Of a stretch of 64,000 nucleotides of DNA, positions 37,317 to 46,971 are shown one piece after another; within the stretch, counting starts at the first letter, position 1, and each line of letters begins with the position of its first letter. The notes beneath the pieces were generated by a model that was not told the origin of the DNA, did no database searches, and was given only the letters and a program-made list of their open reading frames with translations. Source of the stretch: Shinella curvata (lineage in GTDB: Bacteria; Pseudomonadota; Alphaproteobacteria; Rhizobiales; Rhizobiaceae); assembly GCF_022899935.1 (NCBI RefSeq), contig NZ_JALJCJ010000005.1, positions 434,001-498,000 on the forward strand. The letters run 5' to 3'. A program made the translations under genes and the position numbers.

Positions 37317-39377
37317 CTACCCTGCAATCGCTGCAAAACTATCGCCTTGCGCCGCCTGGCGCAGCCCCTCGCAGGGCGGATCGGCGAGGCCTTCCGCAGC
37401 AAGGCGGTCGAGCACTGCCACAACCTCGGCAAGCCCGCGCGCTTCGGCATAGTGCATCGGTCCACCGCGCCAGCGCGGAAAGCCGTAACCGTGGATTTTC
37501 ACCAGATCGATATCGGCGGAGCGGAGCGCCACGCGCTCCTCCAGAATACGCGTCGCCTCGTTGACCATCGGCAGGATGATGGCATCGGCGATCGAGGCCT
37601 CGTCCCAAGCATGCTGCGGACGACCCGTGGCCTCTTCGGCGATGACGGTCGCCACGGTCTCCGATGGTTTTGGCGCGCGGTCGCCCGGCTGATAATCGTA
37701 CCAGCCGCCGCCGGTCTTCTGGCCGAATCGGCCGAGGGCGCAAAGCCGTTCCGCCACCGGCGCGAAGGGTATTTCGCCGCGCTCACGCGCAGCCTTGCGC
37801 TGGAAAGCGGCGATGTCGAGACCGCCGAGATCCTGCGCTTCGAACGGCCCCATCGGCAGGCCGAAGGCGCGCATGGCGGCATCGATGGCCGATGGCGTAG
37901 CGCCGGAGAGCAGCAGCCGTTCGGCCTGCGCGCGCGTCACCTTCAGGATGCGGTTGCCGATGAAACCGTCGCAGATGCCGGCGCGAACCGGGATCTTGCC
38001 AAGCTGGCGGGCAAGGGCGAAGCCGGTCGCCAGAACCTCGGGAGAGGTCGCTTCCGTCAGCACGATCTCCAGCAGCTTCATGACGTGCGCCGGGCTGAAG
38101 AAATGCAGGCCGAGGAAACGTTCGGGATGGCTTACGCCTTCGCTGATCGCGTTCGGATCGAGATAGGAGGTATTGGTGGCCAGCACCGCATCCGGCCTGC
38201 AGACCGACGAGAGTTTTTCGAAGACGGCGCGCTTGACCGCGAGATCCTCGAAGACGGCTTCGATGACGAGGTCCGTATCGGCCAGTAGACCATAGTTATC
38301 GCCGCCGGTCACGCCGGCCATGCGCTGATCGGCAGCCTCCTGCGTCAGGCGCCCACGTTTGACGGAGCCGTCGTAGATCGCGCGTATATTGGCAAGCCCG
38401 CGCTCGACTGCCGTGGCGTCGCGCTCGATGAGAACCACCGGCAAGCCGGCATCGCGCAGGGCTGCGGCGATGCCCGCCCCCATCGTGCCGCCGCCGACAA
38501 CGGCAGCCGAACGGATATCGCGCGGCGTGATGCCGGCAAGCTCCGGCGGGCGCGGCGCGGCGCGCTCGGCGAAGAAGACATGGCGCAGGGCTGCGGCCTG
38601 TTCGGAGCCGCGCAGAGCGAGAAAGGTTTCGCGCTCAAAGGCCATGGCATCGGAAAAATCCGTCTCACTGGCCTTGCGCACACTGGCGAGTGCCCGCAGC
38701 GGCGCGACCTCGCGCTTCGCCTTGGCGGCAACGGCCTTTTCGGCATTCTCCCAGAAGCCGGGTTCGACGGCCGGCACCGCGCGGCTGGAGATCGGTTGCG
38801 GCAGGGATTTTTCAGCAATGCCGTTTGCGAAGCCGATAGCGCCGGCGCGCAAGTCGCCATCGACAATTGCATCGATGAGACCGAGCCCCTCGGCCTTCGT
38901 CGCGCCAACCGGGCTGCCGCTCGTCACGAGATCAACGGCTGCAGCAGAGCCGATCAGGCGCAGCAGGCGCACCGTGCCGCCGGCGCCGGGAATGATGCCG
39001 AGCTTGACTTCCGGCAGGCCGAGACTGGCGGAGGCTACCGCCACGCGATAGGCGCAGCCGAGCGCCACTTCAAGCCCGCCGCCGAGCGCGCTGCCATGAA
39101 TGGCCGCGACCCAGGGCTTTTTCGCACCCTCGATGGTCGCTACCACATCCGGCAGAAGCGGCGGCTGCGGCGGCTTCCCGAACTCGTTGACATCGGCGCC
39201 GGCGATGAAGGTGCGGCCCGCGCAGATCAGCACGACGGCCTTCACCGCGGCATCCGCATCGAGTTCCGCCACCGCCTCGACGAGCGCCTGCCGCAGCGCC
39301 TGCGACAGCGCATTGACGGGCGGGTTATCGACGGTAACGACGGCGATGGCGTTTTCGCGGGCGATGGTGACGGTCAT
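37317..39377 (-). CDS. Bifunctional enoyl-CoA hydratase/3-hydroxyacyl-CoA dehydrogenase (FadB/FadJ type)
   Basis: A 686-residue two-domain enzyme. The N-terminal crotonase domain (1-190) has FIAGADVNEFG and HGSALGGGLEVALGCAYRVA. The dehydrogenase domain starts near residue 285 with the NAD motif AAVVGGGTMGAGIAAALRDAG and contains LGLHFFSPAHVMKLLEIV and the second C-terminal domain. ATG 39377 leaves 4 bases after livF; a longer frame would overlap it. No other paaF or paaH candidate is present among the paa genes, and this gene ends the paaN-liv operon, so it probably hydrates 2,3-dehydroadipyl-CoA and oxidises 3-hydroxyadipyl-CoA. Confidence 0.87.
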   Translation of the reverse strand: MTVTIARENAIAVVTVDNPPVNALSQALRQALVEAVAELDADAAVKAVVLICAGRTFIAGADVNEFGKPPQPPLLPDVVATIEGAKKPWVAAIHGSALGGGLEVALGCAYRVAVASASLGLPEVKLGIIPGAGGTVRLLRLIGSAAAVDLVTSGSPVGATKAEGLGLIDAIVDGDLRAGAIGFANGIAEKSLPQPISSRAVPAVEPGFWENAEKAVAAKAKREVAPLRALASVRKASETDFSDAMAFERETFLALRGSEQAAALRHVFFAERAAPRPPELAGITPRDIRSAAVVGGGTMGAGIAAALRDAGLPVVLIERDATAVERGLANIRAIYDGSVKRGRLTQEAADQRMAGVTGGDNYGLLADTDLVIEAVFEDLAVKRAVFEKLSSVCRPDAVLATNTSYLDPNAISEGVSHPERFLGLHFFSPAHVMKLLEIVLTEATSPEVLATGFALARQLGKIPVRAGICDGFIGNRILKVTRAQAERLLLSGATPSAIDAAMRAFGLPMGPFEAQDLGGLDIAAFQRKAARERGEIPFAPVAERLCALGRFGQKTGGGWYDYQPGDRAPKPSETVATVIAEEATGRPQHAWDEASIADAIILPMVNEATRILEERVALRSADIDLVKIHGYGFPRWRGGPMHYAEARGLAEVVAVLDRLAAEGLADPPCEGLRQAAQGDSFAAIAG

Positions 39378-39381
39378 GGTG

Positions 39382-40069
<688 letters not shown>

Positions 40070-40083
<14 letters not shown>

Positions 40084-40855
40084 GTTTCGCCTCCGTCGCT
40101 TGGACGCCGAGATAGGCTTCGACGACGCGCGGATTGCGTGAAATCGCCGTCGGCTCGCCTTCGGCGATCTTCTCGCCGTGATCGAGCACCACGATATGGT
40201 TGGAAATGCGCATGACCATTTTCATGTCGTGCTCCACCAGCAGGATCGACACGCCTTCAGCGGCGACCTGTGCGATGAGGTGATCGATCTCTTCCGTCTC
40301 GACCGCGTTGCAGCCGGCGGCCGGTTCGTCGAGCAGCAGCACACGGGGTTTCAGCGCCAGCGCACGGGCAATTTCCAGCCGCTTCAGTGCGCCATAGGAG
40401 AGCGAGCTTGCCTCCTGTTCGGCAGCGCGCCCGAGGCCGACGCGGTCGAGAAGCGCGCGGGCGCTGTCCTCGGATGCCTTGCTGCGGCGGCGTGCGGCAG
40501 GCAACGAGAACAGATCGGCGAAGACCGAGCCACGTTCATGCAGGTGATGGCCGGCAACGGCGTTTTCCAGAACGCTCATCGATTGAAAAATCTGGAGGTT
40601 CTGGAAGGTGCGCGACAGGCCGCGGCGCGCCAGAAGATGCGGCGGCATGCGGGTGACGTCCTCGCCATCCAGCACGACCCGGCCGCGCGCCGGGGCATAG
40701 ACGCCGGAAATCATATTAAACAGCGTCGTCTTGCCGGCACCGTTCGGGCCGATGACGGAGACGATCTCGCCGGGTTTCAAGGAGAAGCCGACATCGTTGA
40801 CGGCGCGCAGGCCGCCGAAATCGATGCCCAAACCTTCGATCTGAAGCAGGCTCAT
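40070..40855 (-). CDS. livG: Branched-chain-type ABC transporter ATP-binding protein LivG
   Basis: A 261-residue ATPase. Walker [10 protein letters not shown], a slightly altered signature region [16 protein letters not shown] in place of LSGGQ (normal for LivG), Walker [13 protein letters not shown] and LVEHDM. The start overlaps the livM stop (ATGA) and the end overlaps livF by 14 bases. It forms a heterodimer with LivF. Confidence 0.9.
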
Positions 40856-41808
40856 TCTGCCCTCCCCCGGATGCGGCGCGCAATGGAGGGCAGCAGGCCC
40901 TCGCGCATGAAGATCATGACGAGCATCATGACGAGGCCGAGCATGAGCTGTTCGTACTCCTGGAAGATCGTCAGTACCTGCGGCAGCGTCGTCAGGATCG
41001 CCGCACCGAGGATGGCACCGAGCACCGAGCCGGCACCACCGAGCACCGTCATGGTGACCATCTCGATCGAATGCATGAAGCCTGCGACGTCTGGCGTTAT
41101 GAACTTGTTCTGCAACGCCAGCAGCGAGCCCGAGACAGACGCGTAGACTGCGGAGATGACGAAGGCGACGAGCTTGTAGTGCGCGACATCGACGCCGACC
41201 GTGCGGGCCGCGACTTCCGAACCGTGCAGCGCCCTGAGCGCGCGGCCGGTCGGGCTATGGTAAAGGTTGAGCGCAAGCCAGGCGCCGATCACCAGCACGA
41301 GGCCTGAGAAGGCATACCAGAATTCGGTGTTCGAAAGGTCGATGCCGATCGCCTTCAAAACGGCGCGAAGCCCCAGTTCCGGCACCGCCATGCCATCCGG
41401 CCCGCCGGTCAGTTGCGCCTCGTTCGAGAGCACCATGGAGACCAGGATGCCGAAGCCGAGGCTGGCGACGGCGAGATAATAGCCCTTGAGCCGCAGGATC
41501 GGCCGGCCGACGAGATAGGCGATAGCCGCCGAGAGAAGCGCGCCGAGCAGCGCGGCAAGTGCCGGATGCAGGCCGAGATGGACGGGCGCCAGTGCACAGG
41601 CATAGGCACCGATGCCCGCGAAACCGGCATGGCCCAGGCTGATCTGGCCGGCATAGCCGATAAGGATGACAAGACCCGTCACCGCGAGGCCGTTGACGAA
41701 GATCAGCGATCCCACCCGGAAATAGTAGGACGACGGGAAGAAGACCGGCGCGATCGCGATGACCGCGGCGAGGATGAGGAGCGTGGTAACCTTGCTGGAG
41801 AGCCGCAT
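40852..41808 (-). CDS. livM: Branched-chain-type ABC transporter permease LivM
   Basis: A 318-residue permease with eight or nine hydrophobic segments, starting MRLSSKVTTLLILAAVIAIAPVFF. Landmarks are GYAGQISLGHAGFAGIGAYACAL and the loop GRALRALHGSEVAARTVGVDVAHYKL. The frame remains open far upstream through livH, but ATG 41808, 2 bases after the livH stop, fits the family. It pairs with LivH. Confidence 0.9.
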   Translation of the reverse strand: MRLSSKVTTLLILAAVIAIAPVFFPSSYYFRVGSLIFVNGLAVTGLVILIGYAGQISLGHAGFAGIGAYACALAPVHLGLHPALAALLGALLSAAIAYLVGRPILRLKGYYLAVASLGFGILVSMVLSNEAQLTGGPDGMAVPELGLRAVLKAIGIDLSNTEFWYAFSGLVLVIGAWLALNLYHSPTGRALRALHGSEVAARTVGVDVAHYKLVAFVISAVYASVSGSLLALQNKFITPDVAGFMHSIEMVTMTVLGGAGSVLGAILGAAILTTLPQVLTIFQEYEQLMLGLVMMLVMIFMREGLLPSIARRIRGRAE

Positions 41809-41810
41809 GA

Positions 41811-42683
41811 TCACACCCGATCCGTCGACTTGCGGCCGAAGAGGCCCTGCGGCATGGCGAAGAGCACGGCGAGGATGACGACGAAAGCGGCCGCATCCTT
41901 GTATTGCGAGCTGACATAGCCCGCCGTCATCGCCTCCAGCACGCCAAGCAGCAGGCCACCGACCAGCGCCCCCTTCGGATTGCCCATGCCGCCGAGCATG
42001 GCGGCGGCAAAGCCCTTCAGCGCCAGCGCGAGACCGACATCGTAGCCCGTCAGCGTGATCGGCGTCACCAGCACGCCGGCGAGCGCGCCGATGGCGGCGG
42101 ACATGGCAAACGAGAGCGTCATCACATAATTGGTGTTGATGCCGACGAGCTGGGCGGCAACGCGGTTGTTTGCGGTCGCGAGCACCGCGCGGCCGATCAG
42201 CGTGCGCGTGAAGAACAGCCAGAGACAGATGAAGACAGCGAGCGCGCCGGCAATGACCCACAGGCTTTGCGGCAGGATGGTCGCGCCGCCGATCAGGATC
42301 GGCTGGTCGCCGGAAAAGGCCGGGAAGCGGTGCAGCTGCTTGTCGAAGACGAGTTGCGTCGCCCCACGGATGAAGATCGATGCGCCGATGGTGATGATGA
42401 TCAGCGAGACGACCGGGGCGCCGCGCGCTGGCTCGATGGCGAGCTTGTTGAGCGCCACACCGATCGCCGCAGTGACGATGATGGCGATGAGCGCCGCCAA
42501 CGGCAGCGGCAGGCCGGCGGCGTGCGCGAAGAAGGTGATCATGCCGCCGAGCATAACGAACTCGCCCTGGGCGAAGTTCACGACGTCGGAAGCGTTGTAG
42601 ATGATCGTGAAGCCGAGTGCGACCAGCGCATAGACCGCGCCGACCGTGATCCCGGACAGAAGGAATTGCAGCAGTTCGGGCAT
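41811..42683 (-). CDS. livH: Branched-chain-type ABC transporter permease LivH
   Basis: A 290-residue permease beginning MPELLQFLLSGITVGAVYALVALGFTIIYNASDVVNFAQGEF, the classical LivH start. The loop GRAVLATANNRVAAQLVGINTNYV docks the ATPase. A GGAGG site is 5 bases before ATG 42683; a longer in-frame start at 42725 has none. It lies 69 bases after the binding-protein gene. Confidence 0.92.
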   Translation of the reverse strand: MPELLQFLLSGITVGAVYALVALGFTIIYNASDVVNFAQGEFVMLGGMITFFAHAAGLPLPLAALIAIIVTAAIGVALNKLAIEPARGAPVVSLIIITIGASIFIRGATQLVFDKQLHRFPAFSGDQPILIGGATILPQSLWVIAGALAVFICLWLFFTRTLIGRAVLATANNRVAAQLVGINTNYVMTLSFAMSAAIGALAGVLVTPITLTGYDVGLALALKGFAAAMLGGMGNPKGALVGGLLLGVLEAMTAGYVSSQYKDAAAFVVILAVLFAMPQGLFGRKSTDRV

Positions 42684-42752
42684 GGTGGCCTCCGCTTCGC
42701 GCACGACGTTTCCGCCGGCCCGCACCCTAAAAGCGCGGTCCGGAGGGTTCGA

Positions 42753-43886
42753 TTACTCGACGATCTTCCAGCCGCCCTTTTCGATCTGCAGCATGCGGAA
42801 GGCCGAGAGGTCGAGACCGAGGTGGTCCTCGGCCGTCATGGTGACGGTGCCCGTCGTGCCGACGAGGCCCTTGGTCGCCTCGATCGCATCGCGGATATCG
42901 GAAGGCTCGGCGCTGCCGGCGCGCGTGATGGCATCGACGAGGATGCGCAGCGCATCATGGGCATAACCGCCGAAGGTCGAGACCGGCTTGCCGGTCGCCT
43001 TCTCATACGCGTCCTTGTAGGCGGTGACGACAGCGCGCTGCGGATCACTTTCCGGCAGCAGTTTGGCGACGAGCAGAGCCGTGCCCGGCAGGCGCACGCC
43101 TTCGGCGGCTTCCGCACCGGCAAGCTCGATGAACCCATCCGAGGCCACGCCATGCGACTGATAGAGCGGCAGGCCGACGGCGAGCTGGGCGTAGTTGCGC
43201 GTGACGATCGCCGGGCCCTGGCCGAAACCGGGGTTCAGCACGGCCTGGATGCCCTCCTTGCCCTTGATGTTGGTGAGCTGCGGCGTCATGTCGGCGTCGG
43301 TCGGGCCATAGGTCTCATCGGCCAGCACCTCGATGCCGTAGTCGCCAACGATCGACAGGCACTGCTTGTGCATGGAGGCGCCAAAACCATCGGAACCCGA
43401 GATCATGCCGATCTTGGTGATGGCGTTCTTCTTCATGTCTTCAAAGATCTTCGCACAGGCCATGCGGTCCGTGTGCGGCGTCTTGAAGGTGTAGGGCTTG
43501 ACCGGATCGATGATCTCGATGGCGCCGGCCAGCGAGATGAAGGGGACTTCGGCATCCTCGAAGACCGGGATGATCGCCATGGAAGTGCCGGTGGTCGTGC
43601 CGCCGATCACGGCCACCACTTCGTCATCTTCCACGAGGCGGGTAGCAAAGGTGCGCGCCTTGTTCGGGTCGCCGCCATCGTCATAGATGACGAGTTCCAG
43701 CTTCTCGCCGTTGACGCCGCCGGCCGCGTTGATCTCCTCGACCAGCAGCTTCAGCGTCTTGGCTTCCGGGTCGCCAAGGAACGAGGCGGGGCCGGTTTCG
43801 GAAATGGTCGCGCCGATCTTGATATCGGCAAGCGCGGGTGCGGCAAGGATCAGGGCAAGGGCCGTGGTGGTGAGCGCAAATTTCAT
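42753..43886 (-). CDS. Branched-chain-type ABC transporter substrate-binding protein
   Basis: A 377-residue periplasmic binding protein of the LivK type, with signal peptide MKFALTTTALALILAAPALA and mature start DIKIGATISETGPASFLGDPEAKTLKLLVEEIN. GGGAGGAG precedes ATG 43886. It lies 49 bases after paaN in the same direction, so it is probably transcribed with it under the candidate PaaR operator. That makes phenylacetate or a related aromatic acid a better ligand guess than leucine, but this is inference from context. Confidence 0.88.
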   Translation of the reverse strand: MKFALTTTALALILAAPALADIKIGATISETGPASFLGDPEAKTLKLLVEEINAAGGVNGEKLELVIYDDGGDPNKARTFATRLVEDDEVVAVIGGTTTGTSMAIIPVFEDAEVPFISLAGAIEIIDPVKPYTFKTPHTDRMACAKIFEDMKKNAITKIGMISGSDGFGASMHKQCLSIVGDYGIEVLADETYGPTDADMTPQLTNIKGKEGIQAVLNPGFGQGPAIVTRNYAQLAVGLPLYQSHGVASDGFIELAGAEAAEGVRLPGTALLVAKLLPESDPQRAVVTAYKDAYEKATGKPVSTFGGYAHDALRILVDAITRAGSAEPSDIRDAIEATKGLVGTTGTVTMTAEDHLGLDLSAFRMLQIEKGGWKIVE

Positions 43887-43935
43887 GTCGGTTTCTCCTC
43901 CCAACAAAGACAAAGGGTTAAAGCGAAAACTCCTC

Positions 43936-45597
43936 TCACGCCGCCACGGGGCGGCGCCACATGACCACGCGGAACCGGTTGGCGACGAAAGCCGCATCCG
44001 TCAAGCTGGCATTGCCTGCCGGGTTCGCACCGGTGACGTGGAAATCGCTGAAGGCGGCACTCTGGTTGACGTAGATGCCTCCGGTCAGGTTGACCGAAAG
44101 ATTGACGCCCGCCGCGGCAAACCGGTCGGCGGCGGCAAGGATCTGCGCCTCGTCGGTGGCATAAAGGGCCGCGGTGATCGCGCCCTTGCGCTCGGCGAGG
44201 TCGGCCGCGCGGTTCACGCCATCGACGACATCATCGACCGCGACGACGAAGGCGATGGGGCCGAAGCGTTCTTCCGCATAGGTTTCGCTGTCCGCCGCGT
44301 CGACGGCGAGGATAAGCGGCGTTGCCGTGCGCGCGTCGTCAAGGCCCTCGACCGGTACGGAATCCCGCACGACGCGGCCGAGCGAACGGACTGTCGCGAT
44401 GCGGGCGAGTGTTGCCGGATTGGCAATAGCGCCGCAGACACCGGCGGCGCGCGCCGGGTCGGCGAGCAGTCCATCGACGGCGGCGGCGATCCCGGCAGCA
44501 ACCGCGTCAAAACTCTTGTGGCCCTCGTTCGTTTCGATGCCACCACGGGGAACAAAGATATCCTGCGGGGCGGTGCACATCTGGCCGGAATAGAGCGACA
44601 GCGAGAAGGCGATGTTACTGCACATGCCGGCAAAATTGTCGGTGGCGCCGATGACGATGGAGTTGACGCCCGCCTCTTCCGTGTAGACGTCGGCGGTGCC
44701 GGCGTTTTCACGGACCCAGGCTCCAAAACTGCTGGAGCCGGTGTAGTCGACGATGGCGACGGCCGGATGCTGCACGAGATCCCTGGTGATTTCGGAACCG
44801 GGCGCATCGGCAGCAAGCAGCACGATATCGGCGGCAAAACCCTCTTCCACCAGCACTTGGCGGGCGATCTCGACGGTGATGGCGAGCGGCAGGATGGCAG
44901 CCGGATGCGGCTTGACGATGACGGTATTGCCGGTGGCAAGGCTGGCGAAGAGGCCGGGATAGCTGTTCCAGGTCGGGAAGGTGTTGCAGCCGATGACCAG
45001 CGAAACACCGCGCGGAACGATGCGCCAGTGTTTTTCCATGACGATCGGCTCGCCCTTGCCCTGCGGCTTGGTCCAGATCGCCGTCGCCGGCGTGCGGGTC
45101 ATCTCGGCATAGGCATAGGTGACAGCTTCGAGGCCACGGTCCTGCGCATGCGGGCCGCCGGCCTGGAAAGCCATGGCGAAGGACTGGCCCGTCGTGCGCA
45201 TGACGGCATTGGCCATTTCGAAACTGCGCGCATTGAGGCGGGCGAGGATTTCGAGACAGATGCCGGTGCGCACCTCCGGGGAGGCTGCGGCCCATTGCGG
45301 AGCGGCAGCGCGCGACGCCATGACCAGCATGTCGGCGGAGGCTGCCGGATAGTTGATGCCGAGAGAGGGTCCGTAAGGCGACACTTCCGCACCAACGGAG
45401 CCTTCCGCCGGATGATCGGTGAGGACGAAGGCCTTGCCGAGCCGCGCCTTGTAGGCCGCGAGCCCCTCGTCCTTGGCTGTCTCGCCATAGATCTTGCCGC
45501 TCGGCACTTCGGGATAGGCAGACCAGAAATCACGCTTGGCGGCCGCTTGCAAAGCTGCATCCAGCGTCGGACGATGGCGCTCGAAAAGTGCGGTCAT
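43936..45597 (-). CDS. paaN: Phenylacetic acid degradation protein PaaN
   Basis: A 553-residue aldehyde-dehydrogenase-fold protein of the PaaN type (distinct from PaaZ: no MaoC domain and a long N-terminal segment MTALFERHRPTLDAALQAAAKRDFWSAYPEVPSG as its hallmark). The nucleophile is Cys in SGQMCTAPQD. PaaN was once proposed as the ring-opening enzyme; since PaaZ is known to fill that role, its exact reaction is uncertain. GGGAGGAG stands before the ATG. It is divergent from paaG with a candidate PaaR operator between, and heads the unit with livKHMGF and the FadJ-type gene. Confidence 0.87.
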   Translation of the reverse strand: MTALFERHRPTLDAALQAAAKRDFWSAYPEVPSGKIYGETAKDEGLAAYKARLGKAFVLTDHPAEGSVGAEVSPYGPSLGINYPAASADMLVMASRAAAPQWAAASPEVRTGICLEILARLNARSFEMANAVMRTTGQSFAMAFQAGGPHAQDRGLEAVTYAYAEMTRTPATAIWTKPQGKGEPIVMEKHWRIVPRGVSLVIGCNTFPTWNSYPGLFASLATGNTVIVKPHPAAILPLAITVEIARQVLVEEGFAADIVLLAADAPGSEITRDLVQHPAVAIVDYTGSSSFGAWVRENAGTADVYTEEAGVNSIVIGATDNFAGMCSNIAFSLSLYSGQMCTAPQDIFVPRGGIETNEGHKSFDAVAAGIAAAVDGLLADPARAAGVCGAIANPATLARIATVRSLGRVVRDSVPVEGLDDARTATPLILAVDAADSETYAEERFGPIAFVVAVDDVVDGVNRAADLAERKGAITAALYATDEAQILAAADRFAAAGVNLSVNLTGGIYVNQSAAFSDFHVTGANPAGNASLTDAAFVANRFRVVMWRRPVAA

Positions 45598-45623
45598 GGC
45601 TGCTCCTCCCAGTCAGTGCTTTT

Positions 45624-45652
45624 ATAATTGACTGACCGGTCGGTTTATGCAA
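45624..45652 (-). promoter_or_regulatory. Divergent paaN/paaG promoter with candidate PaaR operator
   Basis: The inverted repeat ACTGACCGGTCGGT (45631-45644) shares the 11-mer GACCGRTCGGT with the site upstream of paaJ. On the minus strand TTGCAT (45652-45647) and AATTAT (45629-45624) are 17 bp apart with the operator in the spacer. On the + strand a perfect TATAAT (45623-45628) precedes the operator but lacks a clear -35. Confidence 0.65.
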
Positions 45653-45697
45653 GAGTTTTTTTACGGTCGCCGCTGGGAAGGGCGACAGGGAGGAAAA

Positions 45698-46486
45698 ATG
45701 TCCACATCCGACACCATTCTGTCGGCGCTTGCCGATGGTGTTCTCACCCTCACGCTGAACCGCCCTGACAAGCTCAACGCCTTCAATGAAGAGATGCATC
45801 TGGCGCTGCGTGCTGGTTTCGAGCGGGCGCATGCCGACGGAACGGTGCGTGCCGTGTTGCTTACCGGCGCCGGCCGCGGCTTCTGCGCGGGGCAGGATCT
45901 CGGCGACCGCGACCCGAAGAAGGGCGTGCCGGATCTCGGTCACACGATCGAGACCTTCTACAATCCGCTGCTCCGTCTCATCCGCAGCCTCGAAAAGCCG
46001 GTGATCTGTGCCGTCAACGGCGTTGCCGCCGGCGCCGGCGCCAACATCGCTTTCGCCTGCGACATCACCTTGGCCGCCCGCTCCGCTCGCTTCATCCAGG
46101 CGTTTTCCAAGATCGGCCTCGTGCCGGATTCCGGCGGCACCTGGAGCCTGCCGCACCTCATCGGAGAAGCTCGCGCCAAGGCGCTGACGCTGACCGCCGA
46201 ACCGCTCGGCGCGGAAACCGCCGCCGACTGGGGCCTCATCTGGCGCGCCGTCGACGACGACAAGCTGATGGAAGAGGCAACTGCGCTTGCCACCCGCCTC
46301 GCCGCTGGCCCGACGCGTGGCCTCGGCATGACCAAGCGCGCCATCCAGGCCGCAGCGACCAACTCGCTGGACCAGCAGCTCGACCTCGAACGCGACCTGC
46401 AACGCGAGGCCGGCCGCAGCGCCGACTATGCCGAGGGCGTCTCCGCCTTCCTCGAAAAGCGCAAGCCGGAGTTCAAAGGCAAATGA
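45698..46486 (+). CDS. paaG: 1,2-epoxyphenylacetyl-CoA isomerase
   Basis: A 262-residue crotonase-fold isomerase, the same length as E. coli PaaG. It converts ring-1,2-epoxyphenylacetyl-CoA to oxepin-CoA. The oxyanion region FCAGQDLGDRDPKKG (AGQDL is characteristic of PaaG) and VNGVAAGAGANIAFACDI are present, and SKIGLVPDSGGTWSLP carries the second active-site segment. GGGAGG precedes ATG 45698; an earlier in-frame ATG lies inside the promoter. It overlaps paaI (ATGA) and is the first gene of paaG-I-K-tetR. Confidence 0.92.
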   Translation: MSTSDTILSALADGVLTLTLNRPDKLNAFNEEMHLALRAGFERAHADGTVRAVLLTGAGRGFCAGQDLGDRDPKKGVPDLGHTIETFYNPLLRLIRSLEKPVICAVNGVAAGAGANIAFACDITLAARSARFIQAFSKIGLVPDSGGTWSLPHLIGEARAKALTLTAEPLGAETAADWGLIWRAVDDDKLMEEATALATRLAAGPTRGLGMTKRAIQAAATNSLDQQLDLERDLQREAGRSADYAEGVSAFLEKRKPEFKGK

Positions 46487-46923
46487 GCGCCGCGACCCTT
46501 TCCCCGCAAGCGCTGGCGGAAGCCTGCGCCAAGGCCATGTGGGACGACGACAACGCCACCCGCCATCTCGGTATGGAGCTCGCCTCCATCGCCCCCGGCG
46601 AGGCCACGATCGCCATGACCGTCGCCGAGATCATGACCAACGGCCACGGCACCTGCCATGGCGGCTACATGTTCACGCTAGCGGATTCGGCCTTCGCCTT
46701 CGCATGCAACACCTACAACCAGCGCACCGTCGCCCAGCACTGTTCGGTGACGTTCCTCGCACCGGCCTTCAAGGGCGACCGGCTGACGGCAACGGCGCGC
46801 GAGGTATCGCGCCGCGGGCGGGGCGGCATCTACGATATCCGCATCATCAATCAGGAGGGCGAGCACATCGCGGAATTCCGCGGCCACTCGCGAACAGTCA
46901 AGGGTACGCACCTGCCGGAATGA
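46483..46923 (+). CDS. paaI: Hydroxyphenylacetyl-CoA thioesterase
   Basis: A 146-residue hotdog-fold thioesterase. The catalytic segment HGTCHGGYMFTLADSAFAFACN carries the Asp of PaaI-type enzymes, and ARHL-like N-terminal residues (DDDNATRHLGMEL) match the family. It is thought to release CoA from dead-end hydroxyphenylacetyl-CoA or oxidised side products, sparing the CoA pool. It overlaps paaG by 4 bases and paaK follows after 48 bases. Confidence 0.92.
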   Translation: MSAATLSPQALAEACAKAMWDDDNATRHLGMELASIAPGEATIAMTVAEIMTNGHGTCHGGYMFTLADSAFAFACNTYNQRTVAQHCSVTFLAPAFKGDRLTATAREVSRRGRGGIYDIRIINQEGEHIAEFRGHSRTVKGTHLPE

Positions 46924-46971
46924 GGCAGACCATACCCACATTCTTGCCGCACATTCTTGGAGGAGAATTTC

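Noticed and set aside
42753-43886. Calling the liv genes a leucine/isoleucine/valine importer
   Set aside because: Family membership does not fix the ligand, and the operon context points to aromatic acids; I kept only the family name.
41904-43964. Long + strand open frame (686 codons)
   Set aside because: It is antisense to livH, the binding-protein gene and part of paaN, and is rich in Arg/Asp/His in the manner of shadow frames.
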